A stretch of 64,000 nucleotides of DNA from Augochlora pura (Eukaryota > Arthropoda > Insecta > Hymenoptera > Halictidae). Where the stretch lies: NCBI RefSeq assembly GCF_028453695.1, contig NC_135773.1:24353782-24417781 (forward strand), written 5' to 3'. The notes beneath the pieces were generated by a model, which saw only the letters and a program-made list of their open reading frames with translations, made no database searches and had not been told where the DNA came from. The position numbers were made by a program, and so were the translations under genes. Shown here in pieces: positions 1-12,840 of this stretch. The first letter of the stretch is position 1, and every line of letters begins with the position of its first letter.

Positions 1-1292
1 AAATAAATTTTTCTCTGTGCCAACTATTTTTCCATGGACCACCTGTTACAAGACACACCGTGTACACATCTCTGTCTCGTATCTACTAACACAATCATAG
101 AAGCCGCCTACGTGGCGCAGGAAGAATCGATGACCAAGTTTCCGTTGTTAAGTCAAATCCCAAGTTGAGCCTTGTGTTATCGCCGTCGACGTTTGGACAC
201 AAAAAGCGGCTTGACGACAGGATTCGGTGACAAACGACCGCGCCGGGGTCGCCGAGCACCCTCTATCCTTTATAGAGATTCTATCCGTGGTCAAGATTTC
301 GGTTTTAGTTCTTTAATGATCTCCCCTACACGTCGAATATGTTTTATTCCATTTTAATGAAAGTCTCTGCAAATAATTCGTTCGTGTAAAATTTATACGA
401 CTTTGTTTATATATTTTTGATACATCGATCATGTATGAGATTCAGAAAATCTTTTAATAAGATATAAAAATACTTTGTGCACACTTTATACATGCGGAAG
501 GAATTAAACAATTTTATGTTAAATGCAGACATTATTATCGAATATCGTTTATATCGTGTTACTGTGGTATACATTATTATAAACCGTTGATAAAGGTGGT
601 GTAATATTTGAGAACATTTTAATATTTATAGGACAAGCTGCAAGGTAAAATAAATTATTACGGGACGCACGGAGAAGGATGCGAGTTCATATAAATATTT
701 TACTTATAATATTTCAGTTCACGTTTTCATTTATTCTCGTTGCGGATTCGATAATATCATATGTAATTCAGATATCCGGCGCGGCAGAATATGGAACGAA
801 TTTTTGGACAAAACTAAACAGAATCACGCCGGGATGCGGCATTTCGGTGAAAGATATTTAATACCGAGTAATTCGTAAAATCTGAAAAGAATATTACAAA
901 ATGTTCTGAATTATTCTCTTTTCTAAATATTCCAATAAATTGATAGAATGCGCGATAAACCCATGGAAAGAAAATTTATAGATAAACGAATATCTATTCT
1001 TATTTCATATTGCCATAAAGAACCTTGCGGACAATGAAAGCGATAGTTCCATTCTCACGAAATTAGTTGCAGAAATTAGAGTTCGCGCGTCGAGCGATTA
1101 ATTTTCATTCGGAAATAATTGCAACGAAGCTGCGTTTATTTCTCGTAGAACGTGGACAGCGAATCTCTGGGCGACTGAACCGTTTGAGAAACGAATTCCA
1201 TCACGGTGCATAGACGTAGTAGGAAGTTGAATGGATAAGCGGCTGCAGAAATCGGTCCTTGTGCCGAGCAAACGAGGAACGTCTTCAGCCCT

Positions 1293-1316
1293 CGCCGCCG
1301 CCGCCGCCGCCGCCGC
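1293..1316 (+). repeat. (GCC)n microsatellite
   Basis: About eight GCC units. No long open frame supports reading it as a polyalanine tract. Confidence 0.9.
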
Positions 1317-2362
1317 TCCTTTTAATCCAAAGATTTAAATCTCGGTAGCTCGGAGGTGCAAAATGTATTCCGAACCGAACTTTCTTGCCGACTCGGTAGG
1401 GTTTTAAGGATTCAAGGGAATTGAGTGACGTACAGCTGTGCGTAATTTAAATGCATGCTTTAAAAGGGGAGTTGTGTAAATGTTGAAGGGCCTCCGACTG
1501 TGCTTATTGTCTGCGTAAAAATTCCGAAAAAATTACCGGGACGCCGGTGGGCAGCAGACTTTCCATTCGAGACGCTTCCGTAATTTTCTTGGTTGCCGTT
1601 TCAAAAAATCGCGAATAATTCGAAATAAAGTAAATAATGATTAATTACGTAACGCGTCGGGGATAATATTTAATTCAATAATGATTCACGTGTTTCTACA
1701 ATTAATTTGTAATGGACCCAATGCCCAACTTACGATAATATAATGTTCTACTAGCGGTGATAGTCAATTAATATTGCATAGAAATAAAATACGCTTCGCG
1801 CAGCGAAATGAGAGTATTAGTGTCTCCTGATGCAGAAATGCGCCAGAGGGTTCTACAGAGTAAACTCGATAGTACCTTGTTTGTACGCGCACCAGATTGA
1901 AGATCGAAAATCTGATGAGGTTATCGAGGCTATTACCAGGTAGCAATCATTCTTAATATAGAGATAATAATAGACGTATTATTGCTCTGTGCGCGCAATA
2001 CAATTGCCAACGACGACAAAGGGGCAGATGGACATTTTAATACGAGTCAGAGTTGTCCATCCGAAAGCTAACGCACTGTCAATTTTCTATAAATATAATT
2101 TAATATATATAATTTAATAAGTATAATTTTCTCGATACATCCTTGAATTTCTGTCAATTGTCCCGCGAACTATTTAGAAAATGCTAACAGATTTACTATA
2201 AAGCAGTAGAGAATATAAAAAAGAATTATCTATTTTCGCATGTTTTTATTAGGTTAGATTCTTTTCATCCCCTATTTAATTTAATATGTGGGACGTAAGT
2301 CGCGCGTGCGGGAACATTTTCCTCGGTGGAATTCTTTTGATGGGTACTCGGTTGGCCGACTA

Positions 2363-2455
2363 TCCCATAAGATACCCCGGGTACTCGGGTAATTTTCGTT
2401 TACCCGAGTATCTCATGGGTGAGCCGGGTATCCGGCGTATCTCGTAAGTCACAGC
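2363..2455. repeat. Cluster of short inverted and direct repeats
   Basis: GGTACTCGGGTAA (2380-2392) faces TTACCCGAGTATC (2400-2412) across a 7-base spacer. The 13-mer GTATCTCATGGGT (2408-2420) recurs as GTATCTCGTAAGT (2437-2449) and inverted as CCCATAAGATAC (2364-2375). Runs of GGGTAYCC-like sequence lie between them. The cluster could form a compact hairpin. Confidence 0.6.
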
Positions 2456-3488
2456 TTTAATAGCTGCCTTAATTGTCGTATACCTTCCGCGACCGTTCAA
2501 ATAATTCGTTTCTTTTTTCGCATGCTTGTAACATTTATTTCGACATTAAAAAAAAAGAAGAGTTACACACTAGATTATGAACATTGTTAGTTGCATATCT
2601 TAAACGCTAAATGTGTCGCTGAATGATTTATTTCTGGCTGTGTTAGATTCGATGATTTCTTAGATAAGTTAAGTCGATTAAGAAGATCGCAAGGAAATAT
2701 TAATGTAACATTGTATTGTTTTCTATAAAAGTATTAATTCTAGAACTTCTATCGCCATTACTTATTAAATCTCACTACGTGTAACAGCATCTTTAGCTAT
2801 TCATTTGAATAATATCAGTCACGCTTTGATCTATCTTTAAATTGTTCCCTAAATTTTACGGTATTTTACCTGAAAATTATTAAGTACGGTAGCGTTGTTG
2901 TTACGCGTTAGTAATATTTTAATCTTCCAAGCTTTATTCAAACACTCGAAACGTGCCACGTCGAAAAAACGTTCATCCTCATTCATCGTATCACAGAAAT
3001 AAACATCTCTTTCTTCGTGTAAATTCATCTTAAATTTTTACGAATCCTATAAATGTTAATTCTTAAAATTAATATCTCTACTTATGTTAATTACAATAAA
3101 CGACGATATTATATTCGATATATATATGTTTACGATTTAAAAAATCGAATTGAATGTGATAAATAAAAATCGAGAGTAATTTAATGATATAAAAATCCTC
3201 TTGAAAAATATCATAGCAATCTCTAATTAATACACGATACGTAAACTGACTTGAAAAATAAATTTCGATGAAAATTAAATTTTAAATATGTTCAGTATAA
3301 AAAGAATGATATCTCTATGCTTATTAAATCGGAGAGCGTTCATTTTCTGGGTTGCATCATTCTAATAACTATAAACTATCGACTTATGATAATTGAACGT
3401 GACTATGGCTGTTTAGATCCCTGCTGCCATCTGTGCTGTGGCCATGCCGAGTCGGCAAGAGCAGAGCCCTAGATGTTCTTCGACTGGT

Positions 3489-3770
3489 CTAAAGCACAGC
3501 GTCCGTGCAGTATGGCACCAGGTATCTACGATCGAAAACCAGAACGCGGCCGACATTGCAGGGTCCCCGTTCGCCTTCCTTATAACACCGTCGGTTCGCT
3601 GGCCATAGGATGGTGTCCATGGGGCACATCATCGACAGCTCCACGTATTCCGCTTGGTCGGGAAAGTAGATCAGCTGCGGGTCCAGGTCTCTGCCAATAC
3701 CGGCTATGGGAATGGCGTGGACGTGCAGGATGCAGAACGCGAATAGAGCGATCGCCGCTAAGGTACGCAT
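3489..3770 (-). CDS. Small secreted cysteine-containing protein, DUF4789-like
   Basis: A complete 93-residue frame runs from ATG (3770-3768) to TAG. Residues 1-19 form a clear signal peptide: charged MR start, hydrophobic core LAAIALFAFCILHV, and an A-H-A type end giving likely cleavage before IPIAG. The mature part of about 74 residues has four cysteines (C49, C62, C71, C88) in the arrangement C-P-x(5)-W-P-x(4)-C-Y-x(4)-G-x-G/R-P-C-x(2)-G-x(2)-L-V, ending near a last Cys. The CY...GPC..G..LV layout matches what I know of the insect-restricted DUF4789 family, secreted proteins of unknown function. The four cysteines could form two disulfides. It looks secreted, with no membrane anchor or other domain. 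The frame on the opposite strand (3473-3814) has no such features and is a shadow. A polypyrimidine-AG acceptor lies about 50 bp upstream, so a leader exon further upstream is likely. I saw no canonical AATAAA close downstream. Existence is fairly secure; family assignment is from the cysteine pattern only. Confidence 0.72.
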   Translation of the reverse strand: MRTLAAIALFAFCILHVHAIPIAGIGRDLDPQLIYFPDQAEYVELSMMCPMDTILWPANRRCYKEGERGPCNVGRVLVFDRRYLVPYCTDAVL

Positions 3771-3836
3771 CCTTGTTGTCTGTCCTCAATTACGACGTGA
3801 GATCCTGCGGCTAATCGATCCTGCAAGCGAAAACAG
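3771..3836 (-). other. Candidate 3' splice site and 5'-UTR segment of the secreted-protein gene
   Basis: Read on the minus strand, a pyrimidine-rich run (TTTTCGCTTGC) ends in AG at 3822-3821, followed by about 50 bases with no ATG before the start codon at 3770. A second weaker CAG sits about 15 bases further in. Insect secreted-protein genes often carry an intron in the 5'-UTR, so this is a plausible acceptor. The matching donor and leader exon were not identified. Confidence 0.35.
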
Positions 3837-4042
3837 TAATTTTTTACATTTCTGTTCGTAGCTAATAATTTGAAATCAATTATTTTAAGCAATTTGTGGC
3901 GAGCTTTGACAAAAGATCAGCTTCGGGGAATTAAAGGATCATTAAATTGTTCAACTTTGAAATTCTGTAACTTTTCGTTGAAATATCTTATGGCGTTCTC
4001 TCGTTGCTTATTTTACAGTATTCACTTATTTCTGAACACGAA

Positions 4043-4171
4043 TTTTTCGAAAATTCCTTACAATAAATTCGAATCAACTGAATTTTATTAGAATGTTTCG
4101 AAAGAGTTCCAATTCCACCTCCCATGATAAATATTAACATTCTAGTTTCGCTTTAATTAATTATTCAATTT
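4043..4171 (+). repeat. Dispersed repeat, copy 1
   Basis: This stretch aligns with the reverse complement of 8851-8998. The best core is 24 identical bases (4090-4113) including GAATGTTTCGAAAGAGTTCC, followed by a shared ATGATAAATATTAA-like stretch and TAGTTTCG. It has no coding potential. It is probably a fragment of an ancient transposon family. Confidence 0.65.
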
Positions 4172-7073
4172 TAAGGTGATTGTACAAAGAACAGTTTTTG
4201 TTGTACGAAAAGAGATCGCTTGGAACGTATTTTAAATTTTTCTCATAATTTTATTGTATTTCCAGTGGAAAAGTATACTTTTGGCATCGGAGTAATTCGG
4301 GAACAACGTTTAATTTAATTACGAGATTTCTGCAAAATAAATTGATATGTTATGCGGATCACGAATTATGGTAAATGTAAGTTGGGCTTTTATACTGACA
4401 GAGAATTTTACGTTGAAATAAAGTCGGCAAAAAAAAAGAAGATAGGAAAATCGGATGGTAGTACGCGTTCAGACAAGCGGATAATTAATTAGAAACGTCA
4501 GGCGCATGCGACGAACTGCGATGCAACAGAGCGAAAATATAATAATTATTATTTGCGAGTTCGGAATTATGCTAGTACTCCGCCCGGATCCTTTAACAAG
4601 ATTTCTCATAGTTGTATTAACGATATTACATTAGCAATTATTTGCAGCGATTACGTAACAATTGTTAAGAATAATCTCGTTAATGAACCGAACGGAATTT
4701 TCAATTATCGTTACGAAATAACAATTCGTATTAGAACGCGCAGGTGTGCGACGCGATTCAAATCAATTTTAATTATGGAAACGTGTCGTCGGCTGGGCAA
4801 AGCCGAAAATAAGTGGCTGCGCTGCGGACGCTTCAAACAGCATTGTTATTGCAATTTATGATCATTATCGCCAGTTTTCATTATGCTGAGATTTAATTTT
4901 TGGTTGACTAACAGCTTTACCTGGCTTCAGGTAATAAATTATTGAATTATACCGAACGTGCGGGATTCATAAATTAATTATATTTCGCTGCATATTAAAT
5001 AAACAGCCGAAGTCATTCACGTATGCGCATCATTCGTACTAGTATCGAATACAGGCGCTAATTACCTATTATCTTTCAAATCGAGCATTTATAAAGCTCG
5101 AAGAAAGGATCCGCTCGAATGTCGTACATTATAAATTTCCACTACCTTAAATATACGATATGCTTCCGGTATTCGATTACAAGCGGTCGAAATAATTGAT
5201 ACGATACAACAAGATGACTGTGCAATGCTGGATCGGTGGGCTAATCAGGAAATCGAATTACATACATAAATAAGAAGCCTTCTTTCCAATGAAATGTAAA
5301 GGTTAATTATTTTTTAAAGGATGGTTAATTATTTTTTGCAAAGAATCAAAAAAGTCTTCGAGTCGATAGTCCTGCGAATCGTTGGAAATACAGAACGCGT
5401 TCAAAAATTATTAATTTCATTGGTGAATGTCTTTCGACGAGGCATTTCAAACATTTAGTTTTCATGGTTGACACATTCGCAACGCGCGAACACTTAACCG
5501 AATTTCTCATTAGCGCAGAAACACCTAGTTTCGCTATTGTTTTCCGTACAGCTTCGTTAGGTATTTTACCATCGTATCAGTGAATGTAATATGAAAAGTT
5601 TAAAGCTGCCCCGAAGTAAGGATTAATAAGGACGCTTCGGAAATTCATCCTGATGAACGCTGCGCACCGTTCACTGCAGCTCGCATTGTAAGTTTGTAAG
5701 CCGGACCATCGCGATGCTTTCCCTAATTACTTGTGTTACGGGCAAGTATCGTGTGACTCGAAGCGGTACAATATTACTGAACAATACTGAATACGATTCT
5801 TCGTCCAGCTGGCAACATTTAACCGCAATTGTTTTCAACGAGACAAAATAAATTTCTAACATTTTCGTATTTTGCTTTTGATACTCTAAAAATGATTCGG
5901 AGACTATGACGACATTTATAAATTCCCTGAATACGAAGATTGATTGGATCGTGTATAAAATTATGCGTAAATATCATTAAAATCTTCCGCGATGCAGAAT
6001 TTTATAAATTTTTCTATTTTCTAGTCAAGAGCGCACAAAGTTCTACAGTGTAATATAATATTAATATTAAATATATAAAGCCGGTAACAAATATCTTTTA
6101 CATGTCTCACAAAATAATTGAAAACGCTCGACTGAAAACGCGTACAGTATTCGCAGTTGGTTAAAGCATCCCCTTTCATTAACCATTAATGAGTCCGACA
6201 AGCTGATTCATATTTTTTTCTCCCCGTTTCTTGTACGCACTCGTGCCTCTCGCAGCGAGCGAGGGAATTAGCATAAGCGTCAGAGCTCACAATTAGTTGT
6301 AGATGCGCGCAAATTAGAGTTATCGCTCGGTCAAAGAGCAGGCAAAAGAGCCTACCGCGTCGCGTCGGCGGCGTCGGCGGCGTCGGTGCTTAATTTGAAC
6401 TTCACTGTCCCGGCGTATTTACGATTTCACGGTTCGTTCGGCGTGCTCTATATTCCCATATTTAAATCAGATTCCGCCGAATGTCCTGCCGGCCGCGCGC
6501 GCCCGCGCGCTCGCCCACCGGATCCCGGGGCCACTTTAATTTGCTTGCAAACGTTGCGCTCGTTACTGTATGAACGCATTATATTCAACCGAGTTCCGAG
6601 CTGTAAAACATCCGGGCACAAAGCAGAGGGCACACCGCCGCGGAAAGATTTAATCCGCGCCGCTGTTAACTGGAGACACTTTGAGCTAAGCAACGCTAGC
6701 TTTTGCTCTTTATAGGTCGCCATAAAAATTTATGTTCCACGGTCGCGGGAGCAGTTTCCTAGTTAAAGTCAAACTTTACAGCGGTTTTTCAAACTCGGCC
6801 GTCGCCGACGCGGACCAACCCCGTGCGCCATTTTTATCGACGGCCCCGACCGGATAGTGGTCACCGAACGGCCGAATTAACGGAAACAAACCGATCGCGG
6901 CCGAATCTCGTTCGCGCGTTCTACGATCGGACCTGTCCAACTATTTTAAACAAAACGTCGCTTCTAGTCAAATGTCGTCTATTTCTGCTAAAAGCGAATA
7001 AATGGAACGCGGGACGAGACAGTTCATCAAATACTTAATAATTACCGATTTGATTGAAGAGGGACATTTATTT

Positions 7074-7254
7074 TTGTTAATCGCTCCAATTCTAGTGGTT
7101 AATAAAGATGTTATGTCGCAGAGAATCTTGTATGCTAGTACACAGATTAGACGGTAGTTAGATTAGCTCGATCTTGTTAATTACCGTAGTTCTAGCGCTT
7201 AATAAAGAAATTATGTCACAGGGAGTCTCGCAGGCGAGCATGTATATAGATTCC
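7074..7254 (+). repeat. Two diverged direct repeats exactly 100 bp apart
   Basis: Bases 7074-7150 align without gaps to 7174-7250. Shared blocks are TTGTTAAT, TTCTAG, TTAATAAAGA, TTATGTC and CAG, followed by a similar tail ending in AGATT. Divergence is perhaps a third, so the duplication is old. No coding function is apparent. Confidence 0.6.
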
Positions 7255-8850
7255 ATCGATCGATAAATAATATATGAATGTTATCCGGCGTAATCGGCAA
7301 TTCGTCACACGGCGCCTCGTTTGCGCGTCCCCTCCCCGTCCCGAGCTTTGTCTGAAACGGAAAATTAAATTCAAAGTTTCCGCGGTGCAGGCCGCCCCCA
7401 TCCTTCTCCGCTCGGAAGCCGCGAAAATTTCGCGAAACACGATAGCGTGGAAACAAACGCGTTCTCGCACGCGCACCCGGGGTCCTGGTGAACTCGATAT
7501 AATCTCTTTCTTCTTCCCTCGCACCTGCCTTCCTGGTAAGTTTACTGCCGCGAAGTTCCTTCATTTGTAGTAAGGTCTCGGCAACGTTCGTGTGCCGGGC
7601 ATGAAGAATGAAGCCACTCGAAAGAGAGAGAGAGGGAGAGATAGTGTCTCGCTAACCGTGAATTCTTCCCGCCTGCGCTGTTTCAATCATTCGAACGAAC
7701 TATTTATTTGCCATCGTCCGCGACGCGCCGCTCGTCACCGATATAATAGTTGCACGGAAGGGTAACCGCGTCGCCCCCGTTATTGCTTCGAAATTTTATC
7801 AACTATACGCGAGGGACATATTTTTTTTTTATTTTGCAGGGGGCTCCGTTACCTGGAAAATCGAGGCTGAAAAAATTAGTTACGCGCGCACCGGGATGCA
7901 ATTGAATTTTAGTAGGTAATATAGATCGAATATTGAGTTTTAGGTAAATAAATTTGATAGCGCTCGTCCGTTGAAAAAGAATATAAATTTATATTTAAAC
8001 TGTGGAGTAATTAAGACTTTTTAAAACAATGTATTTTAAACAATGCACACAGAGACTTCTGCGCGCCGCCGCAGCTTATATTTTTGAGCATGGCCAGGTG
8101 TCCGGTAACTTATGGTCGCGGACGTGTAACTCCGCGCGGTACCATGTGGAACCAGCGAATAAGATAAAAAAGAAAACAAAAAAAAAAAACATAACAATTC
8201 GCGAGGAAATACGAGATACGCGGTATCTTCCGTACGAAGAAACAGTGTGTCCAGATACCGCAGGTGTCGTAGTTGCAATAATTTAAAAAGTAAGTTTTCA
8301 ACTTTGTCGTACGATACAATGACCAACGTTTCCAGAAGATAGAGCACGGAACGGGCTTTTACATTATCATCGTCCCTCGCGAGCGTTCCCGGGCAATTTA
8401 TTGCGTGTAGATAGCAATTAATTGTAACTCTTGTTGGAGATGGGAATTCGCTCGAGGACAATTCTTCTCCTCCTTTTTCAGAATTCCTCGCGACGAGAGC
8501 CGTATAAAGGGCATCCATTATAATACGCGCATTCGGCTCTTAAAATAATTTATCGCCTTTGTCCTGCTGCCCTATGTTTGCACGACGCATGTACATATAC
8601 GCCTGCGTATCGTTATTCCTCGGCATTGTCGCGTAAAAGAAAGAGTCGATCACCAGGAAAACTCTGTCCGCCTGCTTTCGACGCTTTGCAACTCGAAGCC
8701 ATTTTAATTCTAAAACAACTTTTCTGCCGTACAGCATTTCCATTTTATATGACAAAATGTACATTATGCATATGAAATTGAAGGGTTAAATCGTGCAACG
8801 CGAAATCTCCTTATTTAACTCATTTGGTCATCCCCACACAGTTGAAGCAA

Positions 8851-8998
8851 TTTAATTTAATTTTTTGTCTAGTTTAATTGAAACGAAACTAAAAAATTAA
8901 TATTTATCACACGGGACGACATTGGAACTCTTTCGAAACATTCTAGTCAAATTCAGTTCCTTCAAATATATATTGCAATAAAAATGAATTTTCGAAAG
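8851..8998 (-). repeat. Dispersed repeat, copy 2 (inverted relative to copy 1)
   Basis: The reverse complement of this stretch aligns with 4043-4171. The core here is 8921-8944, read as ATTGGAACTCTTTCGAAACA on the plus strand. The two copies are inverted relative to each other and 4.7 kb apart, flanking the intervening spacer. Confidence 0.65.
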
Positions 8999-11900
8999 TT
9001 AGTGTCATCTAAATTTGACCGACGCGGCGCTCGACGCGTTAATTTTTAATTAGTACGTTGCATCTTTCGTGGAACATTGCCGATCTTATTGTTGAATAAA
9101 ACGTTCGCCGGCGAAAATTAGCGCGAACGCGCGACGTAATGAAATATCGTAGAATATTATAAACGTGCAACGTTTCGTTACGGTATACGACGGAGGGCGC
9201 CCTACTTTTATACAGTTCGGCCAATTTGAACGATGTACAATATAATATATACATATAGATATATGCCAGATGCGTATCGAGTTTATTGAAATACAAATTG
9301 CGATCTTCGTAACACGCATTGGCTTTTCCAATTGTTAAAATGTCCCTGTTAATTGCAATTAATTACTGTTGAAGTCGATAATTAATAATTTCCGGGCCAG
9401 TTGGCAGCGTTTAAAGTGCCCGAAGATCATTACTTCGAGCGGTTGCAAAAGAACAATACAAATTGTTCGCCGTAATTTGAAAAATACTTTTATTAACGTC
9501 TATCTATCGAGGATATACTAAATTATATTAATTGTATTTTACATTGGCTTTTTAACATTTCAAAGAATGCCACGCAGGCGACCTATTACATTGACAGTAT
9601 TTATTACAACTGGAAGATTAATTATTTACAGTATTGTTTTAATTGTTTCGCTGTAGGGTATTGAGTCACGGATGTTCATGACTGTAAATAGAATTTAAAG
9701 GTGAGTACATCTTACGAACAGTTCGTGTTCGTCGAATAGAAGTGTTATTCAATCATAAATATGTAGTATTTTTGTACGAGCTTATTTTCCATTAAATTAT
9801 GCAGATCTCCGCTACCGGATAATAAATCATTTAGCGATAAAACAACACTGGCCAGTCCGGTCACGAAATGCATGGTAAAGCAACAGGTTAATGTATAAGC
9901 GAAATAATAATAGGCTTCGTTCTTAAATATCAATCTCCGGACAACTCGTAAGTCATTTTCTTTGCTGTTTCAGGTTGACGGTGCTGCAAACCGTCATGAA
10001 TATTGTTACTGCTTATCTCGTAGATCTTATATAATCAAGAGGTACTCACCATCTCGTGAAAAATCTATATTTATTTAGTAAAACGTCGATACATTGCTAT
10101 GCAATCTGAAAGCTGGGCGCGAAATGTGTTAACAGAAAGGCAGAGGTGATTATTTCGACGATTAGGGAGTCGGATTGATATCGCGGCAGCGGACGCGCGA
10201 GTCTCTTAAACGGCCAGCTGATTCGAATCACGGCGTAATCACGACCGCCGCGAAATCGACGACAAAGCGCGCCGCGGGTTTCGCGAGACGGTCCGCCAGA
10301 AGAGACCCGTGCACCCGGATGCGGAAGCGTATTACATAATTCAGATTCAACTTACACCTCGGACGGACGTTCTCGCGAGAAACGAGATCAACGATTACTC
10401 CGCGCTCGCGTTTTCTCGCTTATTCCACCAGTCCTTGCGTGCTCCCGGCACCTTTGCGTCGGCCCGCGATACAACCCGGCGGGAAACGGCGTTCGGCAGC
10501 AGCTCCTCTAGTTCCTCGCGGGCGAAACTCACTAATAGAAACTTGACAATCGGACACCGGCGGCGGAGAGGTCTGTCTCGAATTCCGCGCGTCTACCAGT
10601 CGAGAGGCTTCCTCGAAGACTGCCAGCCGACGACGTATCATTGTTAATCTACGGCCAGGCTCCGCAAGGATTCTCATCTGGCCGAGGTGGTGGAAAGTGC
10701 GAGAAAGGAGGAGAGGACACGTCGTGTCATCGGGTTCGTGCGGGCTCTAACCGGCGAGACGCGACGCGAGGGAGGGAGGGAGCGGAGGAGCGGGCGAAGG
10801 CAGGAACACAACGCGACGAGGGAAGGGATTAATCCGAGCCAGCCGGTGATCACCTGTTAGAGAACTAGTCTGATCGTGAGAGGATTACATTTTCGAAATG
10901 CGCCGCGTTTCAGCGTCCGCTCGCTCGGACACACGCCTCTCCAGGGAAATAAAAGTAGATATTTATATCTCCGTGCAGGATAACGCCGCGCGCGTACCGC
11001 TCGATAAATAGGATTCCTGACGGCGCCGAACCCCGGGCGCAAGTTTATGCAATTAATCCGTGTTTAGGTTCGGCCTCCTCGCCCCCCTCGCGCGACATTA
11101 GCTATCTGGTTATGGAGCGGGCCGGTTCTTGCCGCGCTTTCGAGAGTTCCTAACGATAATGCAATCGATATTTATCTGCGAGCCCTATTTAGCCGGCGAG
11201 CGTTAATATAAGCCCGCCCCTGAACGGGTTCCCAGGCGCAAGATCCCGTTAATTATACTTCTTCTTTGTCCTTAATCTGTTTCCTTCCCCTCGCATGCGA
11301 AAAATAGATCGTTTCTACGGATAGCGTCGAAGAACGCGTTTCGCGAACGGCGTGGCAGAAAATTACTGGACGATCGTCTGTTAAAAAGAAATGATCAACT
11401 AATTGCAAGAACATTCTTCCATAAGGATTTTCCTCGTTTCTTATAGTTTTCAATTTTGCCTCTCTGCAATTACAATTCCGCGGTTCAATTATCGTGGAAT
11501 CTATTGAGACATCGTTTAATTACCTGGCCCCTGTAGCATTTCAATAAAATTCAAGCCGTTCGGTTCAATTTGAAAAATATCGTTCAATTTCATGGCCACT
11601 GCACATATATATTATTTTATCTACATTATAATTTGTATTACTTTTTATAATATTTGAGTTCGCAATTGCCACTCCGTAGCGAATATTACACAACTCTTTC
11701 GTCCTCATTTCATTTTTCTACCACGTCGCCATTCGGAATTTTCAGGCTCATGTTATCTTGAGCAATAATCATTAGCCCGGCCCCGAACTCGACGGTTTCG
11801 CCTTCGTCCGCTTATGGCAAAACGTGTCGGTGTCCTCGGCTGACTTTACCCGATTGCAGTCTCCTCGTTCAATGACCATGACCTTGAGTCCACGCCATGA

Positions 11901-12840
11901 CGTATTAAGTAGCAGGCTCGAGCCGCCGCCGTCACGAAAGAACGAGCCGGTGCTGCATATCGCGCGGGGATTTCCAGGAACTGTGAATCGTTGTTCGACG
12001 AGAACAACATTTATTGCCGGCGCTGCTCATTAATTGCGATCGGTATAGCGATCGAGACGACGACAACAAGGAATACTTCCAAGTATCCGACAAAATAACG
12101 GAAGTGACGTATCCCCGGGGAACTACGATAGCGATCTACTTTATCGTAAGGAAAAATATATGTAGCGTCGTTGATTCATTGCGGTAATTTATTATTAGCA
12201 GAGACGATGGGATTCGCGGTTGTGAGGTAAGACTTCGTCTGGCGTCAACCGGATTGGCGATGGTCAAGGAAATTATCACGGTCGGAACTGGTTTTCGAGG
12301 TTTCTGGCAACGCGACCGTTGATATCGTAAAGACAGGCTGCGCCGAGCCGTTGCCATAATCGGCCCTCGGATTATTTCCTTTCGAATCGAGAGAATGCTA
12401 CGAAATTCGAACATTCAGCCACGTTGATTTCTACATAAAACAAGTTTCGAGCTGATTACAGAACCAAGGCGATTCCAATACATTACACCACTCACTCTCA
12501 TTTCGAATCAGAAGATTACGATTATTATTTGTGCAATCCTTCCGTTCGACACTGCGCACAGATTGTATCAAGATGATCGTAATTCACGTACTAGGATGTT
12601 ATTTATTTTTGCACAGTAACGCGAAGCGTGCGCGTAATATTCCCTATGACTGGGCTTGCAATTTTTTATGGCGTAATTATTGCATCAGGTGGTCGAAGGA
12701 GAAGAAGGAGTTCGTTAAACGATCACCTTTTTATAAAGTCGTCGACGCGGCCAAAGTAAATTTGCACATTCATCGAACATTATTGTCAGGCGTGATTCGG
12801 GTTTTTAGCGCGTCGGAAAAAAATTTGGCCAGTCACAGCT

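Larger units (their letters stand above)
1..3488. other. Gene-free AT-rich spacer
   Basis: Apart from the GCC tract and the inverted-repeat cluster near 2.4 kb, I see nothing assignable. The few short frames have no conserved motif and no splice-site support. Confidence 0.5.
3837..12840. other. Gene-free spacer
   Basis: Holds the two dispersed-repeat copies and the 100-bp repeat pair. A 160-codon minus-strand frame at 8036-8518 has a poly-T-derived Phe/Leu run in the middle and no recognisable domain. GC-rich DNA at 6.3-7.0, 7.3-7.6 and 10.2-11.1 kb gives short stop-poor frames without motifs. Confidence 0.5.

Noticed and set aside
3473..3814. 113-codon plus-strand frame over the secreted-protein gene
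   Set aside because: It is antisense to the signal-peptide-bearing frame and has no features of its own.
8036..8518. 160-codon minus-strand frame starting MDALYTALVARN
   Set aside because: The first part looks protein-like, but the middle derives from poly-A/T and the end is Arg/Ser-rich. No domain or supporting signals.
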